The position numbers and the translations under genes were made by a program. Below are positions 1 to 7,119 of a DNA stretch of 15,151 nt, one piece after another. The notes beneath the pieces are model-generated. The model was not told where the DNA came from and ran no database searches. It was given only the letters and a program-made list of their open reading frames with translations. Numbering within the stretch: position 1 is the stretch's first letter; every line of letters starts with the position of its first letter. The stretch is from Trichomonas tenax (lineage: Eukaryota > Parabasalia > Trichomonadida > Trichomonadidae), in contig JALKBU010001189.1 of the NCBI GenBank assembly GCA_023091735.1, forward strand, positions 1 through 15,151, given 5' to 3'.

Positions 1-275
1 ACGTTCAAAAATTTAAGAACATTGTCGCACTGAGATTTATCATCTCCGAAGTCAACATTGAGACGGTAAAATATAGCAAGCCTATCAAATGTATCATAGT
101 GTTTTTTGCTTTCCTTCAAAATGTAAAAGGAATCATCAATACTCAATTTAGCTTTCTTAATAACATTCAAGAGATCATCGAAATCTTCTAAGATGTCGAA
201 CAATGTGTCGTTAGCGATCATCTGAGGTAAGGCCTTCGCAGTCTCTTTTGGATCAATCTTTCCTGGATAGCTCAT
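1..275 (-). CDS. Partial gene, unknown protein N-terminus (possibly ankyrin-family type)
   Basis: The frame starts at the ATG at 275-273 and stays open off the left edge, giving 91 complete codons with no stop. The visible protein begins MSYPGKIDPKETAKAL and continues as an acidic, mostly helical stretch with paired phrases such as DILEDFDDLL and YDTFDRLAIFYRL. G+C is clearly above the spacer to its right, and wobble positions often use C or G, which suggests a living, expressed gene. I do not recognise the family with confidence. The helical N-terminal style loosely recalls the segment ahead of ankyrin repeats in large trichomonad ankyrin proteins, but no repeat lies within the window. An Inr-like TCATTTT sits 29 bases upstream of the ATG. 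The stop and most of the protein are outside the window. Confidence 0.75.
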   Translation of the reverse strand, partial: MSYPGKIDPKETAKALPQMIANDTLFDILEDFDDLLNVIKKAKLSIDDSFYILKESKKHYDTFDRLAIFYRLNVDFGDDKSQCDNVLKFLN

Positions 276-955
276 TGAAATTTTTGGCAGCCCACCGGAA
301 AAATGACGCGATGATTATGACGATAACCATGTCAACTTTTGTACGTTAGTTGGTCATTTTCCCAACGCGTCATATTGTGGAGTGATAGGCAAACATGTTT
401 TGTGTGTCAACGAGCCAAAGTGTAAAGTGTCAGATTGTCAGATATATTATATTGAAAAATTGTTAAAAAAACGATAAGAAAAAATTAATTTTGTCACGTA
501 AACAATTATTTGCCGAATAAAACTATAAATGTCGGATTTGAAATTAGAGGAGGAGCGGAATTTCAAGTACCACCCATCTCGAAATTCATTAAATTCGTGC
601 TTTATAATAGAAGTAGTATACAGAGTGTGATTTACCATGGGATCCAAAAATTTGTCTAACCCTGAAAAAATCCCACTCAGAGAATATCCATAATCATAAT
701 TTCCATAATATATATAAAATACACAATTTCCTATAATTTATATCGAAATCTCAATAAATTCTTATAATTTGTTATTAAAATATATTGTTTTATTAATAAT
801 TAAAATTCTTATGGTAGGGATTTATTAATGGTTTCCATAAATTGTTAAAATAGGGAAAAAAACCTAAATAACGTACAAAAAGTGACCCACAAGCCTGATG
901 GTTGTTGAGATGCTAAAGAGGTTTCTCAACACCCTACATATTCGATTTATTTGAT
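276..955. other. Intergenic spacer
   Basis: I see no convincing gene here; a 66-codon minus-strand frame at 447-647 has no coding character. The spacer holds an 8-bp inverted pair, ATGACGCG (303-310) and CGCGTCAT (366-373). It also holds AACGATA around 470, which resembles a trichomonad Myb recognition element, and one copy of the dispersed motif TTGTCACGTAAAC at 492-504. From about 690 to 860 the DNA is almost pure A/T. Confidence 0.6.
300..306 (-). promoter_or_regulatory. Inr-like box upstream of the left-edge gene
   Basis: On the minus strand the sequence reads TCATTTT, matching the trichomonad initiator consensus TCA(+1)YWWT. The +1 A would be at 304, 29 bases before the ATG, slightly farther than usual. 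The motif is short and AT-rich, so a chance match is possible. Confidence 0.4.
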
Positions 956-1992
956 TCATATCATAAAGATACACAATGCCATATCACAAAGAACATTGTA
1001 AAATTTTGGATGAATGTTTTCCGGATTTATTGTATCATCGTTTATGTTTTTAAAACTAAATATCCCATTTCCAAGAGGGATATCTGCAACACATTTGAAT
1101 GTTGAAAGGTGTTTCAATGAATTTAATTCTGTTGCTGTGATAACACTGCAATATGAATATGTTCCTCCATGATATGATGTAATACCGAAATCATCGAGTT
1201 TACAGTTAATAATAATAAAACTACCGTTCTGTGAATCAACACAAAACGGTTTTCCATTTTTACCACATTTGATAATTGTACAATTTTCAATAGTTGTTTT
1301 ACAATAAGTAGCGGCACATCCCCAATTAGTTCTTCCCTGTGTATTGTTAACAATGTTGCAAAGATAGTCGTGAAATTGACCATATAATGCTTCACCATGA
1401 TATAGACATATTTGCGCGTTGGCATAATTATTTTCGAAAGTTGAGAAATTGATAATACAGATTCCATTGGTGTTTCCAATATAAAATCCAGAACAAGCAT
1501 ATCCAACAGAATTTATTGAGATATCGATGAATAAATGCCACAATTTCCATAATCCATTCGAATTGTATGATATCCATTTACACAATTCGAAATGCAACTT
1601 TCTTCAATAATATTTTGTTGATTGCTGTTTGTTTGCAAATTTGTGTTTGAATGAATACCAAAACTAAAAAATGTGCTTGCATTAGTCGAGCAAAATCGAT
1701 CTTTGACGATTGGACTATTGCATTGATAACAAATTGCGCCGCCATCAGAACTTCGGCGACAACCATCGAAAAAACAAAAAGAATGGAGGAAATCGGTAGT
1801 TGTTCCTGATATTGTGATAGCACCATTCGAAAGTTCAATAAATGAACTCAAATAAACAAAAATTTCAGCCGAATTTTGTGAAACTTCGCAGTTTTTCTTG
1901 AGGACATATTCAGTGCCGCTGAATTCGCGGAATAAACGAGTCCAAACGTCGCGTGGAGCATTCTCAAGGTGGAAAAAAGAGAAAAGAATTAT
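956..1992 (-). pseudogene. Broken Pmp-like / GGAI-repeat surface protein gene
   Basis: Two overlapping minus-strand frames form one gene. The first runs from about 1992 to 1513; the second continues to 956. The switch lies near 1520-1545 and fits one missing base. The protein has parallel-beta-helix features of trichomonad Pmp-like surface proteins: SSDGGAICYQC carries the GGAI motif, STFENNYAN carries an FxNN-type motif, and short Cys-rich, Ser/Asn-rich turns recur about every 20-30 residues. The frame is open back to an ATA codon at 1992-1990 that lies where an ATG is expected, 17 bases after an excellent Inr (2002-2011), so the start codon appears lost by one substitution. The stop at 956 follows a divergent tail, so the C-terminus is probably truncated. 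I saw no transmembrane helix. The family call rests on motifs only. Confidence 0.65.
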
Positions 1993-2001
1993 GTTTTTTT
2001 T

Positions 2002-2011
2002 TGAAAAGTGA
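2002..2011 (-). promoter_or_regulatory. Initiator (Inr) of the Pmp-like pseudogene
   Basis: The minus strand reads TCACTTTTCA, a strong match to TCA(+1)YWWT. The +1 A at 2009 is 17 bases upstream of the ATA at 1992-1990, within the normal 5-20 base spacing. This fixes the position at which the gene once began. Confidence 0.65.
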
Positions 2012-2250
2012 CAATTGATGGAGATTTGACATTGTTAAGGGGTATCCTTTTTATTAAGGGGGTTGTATACAATTTTAAATTGAGTGAAGAAAGATTAACT
2101 CTCGGCACTAAAAAGATCGAATCACAGGACATCAATCTTGAGTCAGATCCAAGTTCTACAAAGATTTTGGTAATTTCTGACCTTCATATTGGAAAATACA
2201 GATTGATAGAGCGCATGACATCCACAACAGAAATATTCTTCAATATCTAA
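2011..2250 (+). pseudogene. Short relic with a beta-domain followed by a degenerate P-loop or phosphoesterase-like motif
   Basis: A plus-strand frame runs to the TAA ending at 2250. It has no ATG at its left end: an in-frame TGA lies at 2002-2004, and the first codons overlap the Inr of the opposite gene. The amino acid sequence looks genuinely coding: TIDGDLTLLRGILFIKGVVY, then a charged linker, then TKILVISDLHIGKYRLIERM. The last part can be read in two ways. SDLHIGK resembles the SDLH motif of calcineurin-like phosphoesterases. Alternatively, the order beta-domain then IGKYRLIER resembles a decayed P-loop (GK[ST]) as in Clp1/Grc3-type polynucleotide kinases. Neither is complete, and no downstream catalytic motifs follow. 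I regard it as a 5'- and 3'-truncated relic of uncertain family. Confidence 0.4.
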
Positions 2251-2880
2251 TATTGTGAATTGAATCAATTTAATTTTCGACTTTACTTAGCTCCCCTCTC
2301 CTAGATTAGTTTTGCGTCACATGCTATACATCATATTACTCTAACCACTCATTAAAACTCATTACATTTCGAGACTGATATCTCATGGTATTAGATTTTC
2401 GCGACAAAGTTCGGCATTATATACACATACATGAGCATAGTGATATATCGAACTCTCACTCCATATTATTTTTTTGGTTTACATACCAATTTGACATGAC
2501 AAATTTTACATGACATATCATAAAGTTTATTTGTCAAAAAGCACATAACATCAAAATGCTTGTTAATATAAAAAAAATTGCAGCTTTTGTTATTTCATTA
2601 ATGGCTAGGAAGATACCTACCAATATATGAATAATTCAATGAAAATAAATCAATTGAACAATTATAATATATTCACATATAAAGAAAATTTGAAATGTCA
2701 AATCTGACATGTAAAGTTCATACTTTTTAAAATACAACAGATAATTTTCACACCAAAAATCAATTAACTGAGAAATAAGAAGATGGAAAAACGAAAAAAT
2801 TTAAAATTTATTTTTTAATTTTAAAGCAAAAAATCAATAACATTGATTAATAGGGATAAAAAAACGAATCTAAAAGTTGT
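2251..2880. other. AT-rich spacer with dispersed-motif copies
   Basis: No gene is visible. Two adjacent minus-oriented copies of the dispersed motif lie at 2491-2515 (TTGACATGACA and TTTTACATGACA), and one plus-oriented copy, CTGACATGTAAA, lies at 2704-2715. Two CTCATTA boxes near 2347-2364 resemble Inr sequence, but no start codon with an open frame follows. Confidence 0.55.
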
Positions 2881-2883
2881 TTA
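2880..2883 (-). terminator. TAAA polyadenylation signal overlapping the NlpC/P60 stop codon
   Basis: The stop codon TAA is followed by A, giving TAAA. In T. vaginalis a UAAA tetranucleotide overlapping or just after the stop is the reported cleavage/polyadenylation signal, with very short 3' UTRs. The match is short but placed as expected. Confidence 0.45.
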
Positions 2884-3306
2884 GTAGTAGCGCTTATAGC
2901 CGGCTCTAACTGTTGGCCAATAAGAACCGAAAGAAACAACCTTAACAACGTCACCTGGCTTTGGAGCGTGGACCATACCGCCAGCACCATTGCAAATACC
3001 AACGTGAGCGATGCCAGAGCCGAAGTTGAAGAAAACGAGATCACCGATTGCGCCAGAAGCAGATCTGCCTGAGCTGTACTGTGCGGAAGCTGTGCGTGGG
3101 ATTGAGATTCCATTCTGTGCATGTGACCACATAGAGAGGCCGGAGCAGTCGAATGTTGATGGGCCAGCAGCGCCATAAACGTAAGCGCAGCCGCACTTTG
3201 ATGTAGCTGTGTTATAGATGGCAGCACCGGAAGCGTTTGGAACTGACTTTCTGATTCTGTGGAAGTGTGGCTTTGATGTAGCGATTGCAGCAAATAAAGC
3301 AAACAT
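2881..3306 (-). CDS. NlpC/P60 family cysteine peptidase (peptidoglycan endopeptidase)
   Basis: This is a 141-residue protein. Family C40 enzymes cut the stem peptide of bacterial peptidoglycan, classically after D-Glu; trichomonad members were acquired from bacteria and are secreted against bacteria. The catalytic set is visible: Cys54 in TFDCSGL, His101 in IAHVGI and His113 in MVHAPKPGD, preceded by the family's AYVYG motif at 41-45. Residues 1-10 (MFALFAAIAT) are hydrophobic and could form a short signal peptide. I start at 3306 rather than at the ATG at 3444 because an Inr-like TCATTTT lies 10 bases upstream and the intervening residues are AT-rich filler. The gene is much richer in G+C than its surroundings (32 of 60 bases in 2941-3000), consistent with strong codon selection or bacterial ancestry. 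There is no SH3 or other targeting domain, so it is a minimal catalytic unit. It appears intact. Confidence 0.92.
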   Translation of the reverse strand: MFALFAAIATSKPHFHRIRKSVPNASGAAIYNTATSKCGCAYVYGAAGPSTFDCSGLSMWSHAQNGISIPRTASAQYSSGRSASGAIGDLVFFNFGSGIAHVGICNGAGGMVHAPKPGDVVKVVSFGSYWPTVRAGYKRYY

Positions 3307-3311
3307 CGAAA

Positions 3312-3318
3312 AAAATGA
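3312..3318 (-). promoter_or_regulatory. Inr-like box of the NlpC/P60 gene
   Basis: The minus strand reads TCATTTT, with +1 A at 3316, 10 bases upstream of the chosen ATG. This spacing is typical of trichomonad Inr elements and supports the 3306 start. Confidence 0.55.
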
Positions 3319-3624
3319 TTTATAAACCTCTGAAAAAAATAGAAAAATTTCATATGAATATATATAACTTATGGAAAGTAGTGATATTATATTTAACATT
3401 TTAACATCTCTAACAATTATTTGTTTGAGGTTTCTCAAAATCATGTGTCAATTTGCCAAGGCAATTTTCAGATCGAACTACATTTGCAATATCTCAGGCA
3501 GACAAATATTTTGATCTCGAAGGTTACAATTCAATTTTGCTATTTTTGGAGAGTCCTATTGATATAATATCTAAATATCTATTAAATTTGGCTTTCTCCA
3601 ATATTTCAATTTTACAATTTGTTT

Positions 3625-3657
3625 GTCACTTTTTACCATCAAAATGTAAAAAGTGAC
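3625..3657. repeat. 12-bp perfect stem-loop
   Basis: GTCACTTTTTAC (3625-3636) and GTAAAAAGTGAC (3646-3657) are exact reverse complements around a 9-base loop. The arm contains GTCACTTTT, which also occurs as the Inr core at 2004-2012 and again near 3719. Confidence 0.8.
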
Positions 3658-3853
3658 TTTAATTATTACATCTGTATTTTGATTGGTGAATATAATTTTA
3701 TAAATTTCTTTTTTAAAATGTCACTTTTATTTTGTTTAAGGTTATTTTTTTAAAGAGCATTTAATCATTAATCTTATTGATTCATTTATTCCCTAAGAGC
3801 AAAAATTCTAGTTCAACTTTCAGACTTAATAACACAATGAACTGATTCAACAC

Positions 3854-3934
3854 AAGATTGCAAAAATGGCTATCATATGGATGCAAATCTGGAAGATATT
3901 TTGGAATTTTCCTGATTTTCATTTTTGCAATCTT
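3854..3934. repeat. 15-bp perfect inverted repeat with 51-base spacer
   Basis: AAGATTGCAAAAATG at 3854-3868 is the exact reverse complement of CATTTTTGCAATCTT at 3920-3934. A transcript could fold into a long hairpin. No target-site duplication or open frame is evident, so a mobile element origin is only a possibility. Confidence 0.8.
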
Positions 3935-4383
3935 CGAGAATATAGATCCGACTTTTTCCCAAAGTATTGGGGATACAAAAATTTATCCCTCCCGTATCCC
4001 GAACCTTAAAAAAACGTGATTTTTTTGAATTTTTATTTTTGCAATATGATACGCTTCTTAAAATTTATACGTTAAGTGTCTGACTTGCTATTCCCGTTGT
4101 CTTGAACAATGCCTAGTTTTGAAAATTTAATTTTTTATGAGTCTTTTGTAATTTTGCACTAAAAAATCAATGAATTTCGATTTTAATACGGCATAAATGA
4201 TTTATAATAGATACAGAATCGTATTATTGAAGAAAACGACATTCGAAAAAATTGTGTGTGTCTGTGTAAACTCCCGACACAGTTCAAAAATTCAATATGT
4301 CTGTTCATTGTGTCCTACACTCACAAAAACTTGCTTTACAAAGACACATTCATTTTTTCCCTTTTAAGGGATAAAACAAAAAA

Positions 4384-4792
4384 ATGGGAGATGTTTATTT
4401 TCGGCAATTTGCAGATTGGATAGACAATAATAATACAAAATATCCACCTCTCACAGATATCAGTCTTTGCAAACTAGATAACAGCAACAAGCATCATGTT
4501 TTGAATGCGATTCGATTTTATCCAAATCCGCCGAGAGCGAAAAGTGAGACAACCTATTTGAAGTTTTTCTCGATGTGGGAATATCATTGGGATAGGCGTC
4601 CGCCCACACCCCGAATTTAATGGCGATGTTCGCGCCAGGCTGTTTTTGATGGGTCGAGAATTTATTTGGAATTTTGGAAATTTTTGGTCCAGGCGGTATT
4701 CAACAATAAAAATATCAATGAGCGTGCATTATTTTACATGCAAATATGAATATTGTGTGATTGGCTTATCCACACTTTATATTTCATTTTGA
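4384..4792 (+). pseudogene. Unidentified coding-like frame, probably frameshifted
   Basis: An ATG at 4384 opens a 78-codon frame ending at 4620. Near its end, the frame one base later continues in coding-like sequence (RPHPEFNGDVRARLFLMGRE and onward) to a TGA at 4790-4792, which suggests one extra base near 4590. G+C rises noticeably between about 4490 and 4680. Aromatic residues are frequent (YLKFFSMWEYHW, FIWNFGNFW). Upstream lie an Inr-like TCATTTT (+1 A at 4352) and a CCCTTTT that resembles the trichomonad M5 core promoter motif (CCTTT), 19-25 bases before the ATG. I do not recognise the family. It could be a truncated pseudogene or, less likely, a real small gene of 78 residues. Confidence 0.4.
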
Positions 4793-4855
4793 AGGTCGTC
4801 AATTTGACACGTAATCATGATATTTCTGACATCATGATATATAAAGATATATATG

Positions 4856-4877
4856 TGTGTCTAGACACATGTGTCTA
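4856..4877. repeat. Two overlapping perfect palindromes
   Basis: TGTGTCTAGACACA (4856-4869) and TAGACACATGTGTCTA (4862-4877) are each perfectly self-complementary and share eight bases, so the DNA can form either of two alternative hairpins. Just upstream, ATCATGATAT is repeated directly at 4814 and 4831. Confidence 0.8.
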
Positions 4878-5033
4878 ACAGGCGTGAAATTCTATGGAAA
4901 ATGAGAAGCGTACAATATGACAAATAATGGAATTAGAAAAATAAAACGCGCATTAAAAAGCATATTAGATAGCCCTTAATTATGCACATGCATTTCCGAC
5001 ATGTAAATATAATTTGTCAGATCATCCTGCTTT

Positions 5034-5118
5034 GGGATGGAATAGCCTATCCCAGCTTAACAAAAATTGAATAATTTACAAATAAAAATTATTGCTTGGG
5101 ATAGGGATTCCCTATCCC
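5034..5118. repeat. Pair of GGGATAG/CTATCCC palindromic blocks
   Basis: The right block, 5098-5118, has 10-base arms GGGATAGGGA and TCCCTATCCC around a single base. The left block, 5034-5054, is a diverged version beginning TGGGATGG and ending CTATCCCA. An AT-rich core of about 43 bases separates them, so the whole resembles a small element with related palindromic ends. The same TATCCC/GGGATA word recurs near 3969-3999 and 6604-6621. Confidence 0.65.
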
Positions 5119-6659
5119 TAAAAATGTGGCACAATTTATGAAATTATTTTGATTTAATTTGTCAAAATAAGCTTGTTTCGATCTGATTTGTAGTGACTGA
5201 GCTTGTTTGCAAATTAAAATTGTGATCACAAGCTGCAAGCATCTGGTGCCACAACGCCACAAGGAGCACTACTTCCCCGTATTGCGATGACTTCTGTTGT
5301 GTAGTTGCTGACCATGATATTTCTATCACTTTTACAAATTTTCTGCCAAATATTTTTGTTAACATATGTTCTTGCTTCGTATATAATATGTGTATATATT
5401 TTGAAAATAAATTGCTGAATTAAAATAGCTCTAAGTTTCTATTTCAATGAAAAAATGCAACAAAAGTGTTTATGATTAAAAAAATTAAATAATCTTTTGT
5501 TAAAAAGGGTGAGATAAAGCTGAATGCGATGATGATGATGATATGATGGCTTATCACCTGCATATGTATCCTATTAAATATCAATACCCTATCTGTTCAT
5601 TTTTAGTAATCCTGATTTTATCTCGTTATGATTCACTTGATTTGTCCATTTTCAACGCAGACAAATCAGTGTCTACTAAATGTTGGACTTACAGGATAAA
5701 AATGTGTTGCTTTTTATTCGCAAAATATTTAATCTTAATTTGCAACCCTTACTTTTCATCCACACAGCATGCAAACAACATGAGTAATGATAATCCGTCA
5801 GTTAACATCAAAATAAATCAAGATATTTTTTTGATATAATATTGAATAATATATTTTTCATGCTTTATATATCCACAGCATTTTAAATTGGAAAATTTTT
5901 CATTTGCCACCAAAATTAGACCTTAAATATTCATACTGGTGGAGAAAAATCGAGATGTTTGAGTAGGCGTAGAAAATTCAGTGACGCCATATCAGAGCTT
6001 AGTAAAAACTTTAATGTAATTCATTGGGTAGTATTTAAAATTAAATATTTTCATAATGTGGAACATTTTCTCTATGTAATACTCCTTAATCTAACGTTTT
6101 TCAAAAATGAATGAAAAAAATTGAAAATATCTATTTTCGCGATTTGCTCAATCAGTATTCATTATGTAATAATTATAAAATCCAAGTCATTATTCGGATT
6201 TCATTTTTCCCTCTTAAATGTCAAATAAATAAATCTTTTGTTTTCATCAGAGAATTTTTTCTGCATATTTGAGTCACTCTAACTATGGAAAAATGATATT
6301 CAATTAAAAGCATGATAAATGAACTAATAATAAATTTCAATATATAATTTTCCTGCCAGATGAGCAAGATATGGTATTTTTTGACATCACTACACCATAA
6401 TTCAACATTCACCATATTTATTCAATAGTGACACTAGAAATCTTGTTCACAGAAAGGTGACTCAAAAAAGGAAAAAAAACGCACCAGTGCTGTTTCGAAC
6501 AATTAAACTTTAATCAAAATTCCTGACACCCCGTGCTTTAGACCTGTGGCTAAAGTATTGTGAAACTGGGTAATCTGCTAGAAAAGTGTCAAATCCCTAC
6601 GTATCCCGAAAAGTGTATCCCAGGGCAACAAAAACTGAGTGGCCGGATATCTATATTAG

Positions 6660-6922
6660 ATGGATTGAAACTGTTGAATTGGGATGCATTAAATATTACA
6701 TGGATTGAAACCGTTAAATTGCAATGCATTAAATGTTTGAATGATTTGAAACTGTTAAATTGGGATGCATGAAATGTAACATGGATTAAAACTGCTGAAT
6801 TGCGATGCATAAAATTAAATATTAATTGAAACTGTTGATTTTGGATGCATGAAATGTTACATGGATTGAAATTGTTGAATTGGGATGCATGCAATACTAC
6901 ATGGATTGAAACTGTTGAGTAT
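6660..6922. repeat. 40-bp tandem repeat, about 6.5 copies
   Basis: Units begin at 6660, 6700, 6741, 6781, 6821, 6861 and 6901 (last one partial). Each is 40 bases except the second, which is 41. The consensus starts ATGGATTGAAACTGTTGAAT and carries GATGCAT in the middle, so a palindromic ATGCAT recurs at the same phase in each full unit. Units differ by roughly 10-30 percent, so this is an aged minisatellite. Open frames through it on both strands are by-products of the 40-base periodicity. Confidence 0.93.
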
Positions 6923-7050
6923 GTGGTGAATATAATGTATAATTGATTGTAATTGCGGAATAATTTTTAATTTGACATAACCACTTTAAATTTATGAACA
7001 GATATGATAATGCACATTTGTAGTATAATTATTGAAGAATTAGCCATTTC

Positions 7051-7089
7051 GATTAAGTATTAAATATTGATTGTTATAAATACTTAATC
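7051..7089. repeat. 11-bp inverted repeat downstream of the BspA-like pseudogene
   Basis: GATTAAGTATT (7051-7061) and AATACTTAATC (7079-7089) are exact reverse complements with a 17-base loop. It lies about 30 bases beyond the last stop of the minus-strand pseudogene, so it would fall in its 3' flank. Confidence 0.7.
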
Positions 7090-7119
7090 TAATTGACTAA
7101 TTGACTCGTCTTCAATTGT

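Larger units (their letters stand above)
3307..4383. other. AT-rich spacer with two strong inverted repeats
   Basis: I find no convincing gene. The plus frame at 3453-3656 has no recognisable domain and ends inside a hairpin, so I treat it as chance. The stretch contains a 12-bp perfect stem-loop (3625-3657), a 15-bp inverted pair (3854-3934) and a partial extra copy of its right arm, ATTTTTGCAATATGAT, near 4035-4050. The pair GGGATAC / GTATCCC lies between about 3969 and 3999. An Inr-like TCATTTT (+1 A at 4352) and CCCTTTT precede the frame at 4384. Confidence 0.55.
4793..6659. other. Long AT-rich spacer
   Basis: I cannot support a gene here. Frames at 5162-5365 (minus), 5543-5839 (plus) and 6221-6415 (minus) show no domain. 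Contents seen: one dispersed-motif copy spanning the left boundary region (4803-4815) and one at 4996-5008, the palindromes at 4856-4877 and 5034-5118, a (GAT)5 microsatellite at 5528-5542, and a CTTTAG/CTAAAG pair near 6536-6556. Confidence 0.5.

Noticed and set aside
2847..3353. Second minus-strand frame overlapping the NlpC/P60 gene
   Set aside because: It is the shadow of the GC-rich peptidase gene in another phase, with no domain.
5162..5365. 67-codon minus-strand ATG frame in a locally GC-richer patch
   Set aside because: The opposite strand is also open in part, and neither reading shows a family or promoter. It could be a relic, but I cannot support it.
5543..5839. 98-codon plus-strand frame
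   Set aside because: Starts inside a GAT microsatellite, has no domain and the composition of AT-rich noise.
5919..6114. Plus frame reading IHTGGEKSRCLSRRRKFSD and onward, similar to a C2H2 finger linker
   Set aside because: There is no ATG, no paired Cys/His ligands nearby and only about 65 codons; the HTGGEK match is probably chance.
6560..6894. Frames on both strands through the 40-bp repeats
   Set aside because: They are generated by the tandem repeat itself and have no independent coding features.
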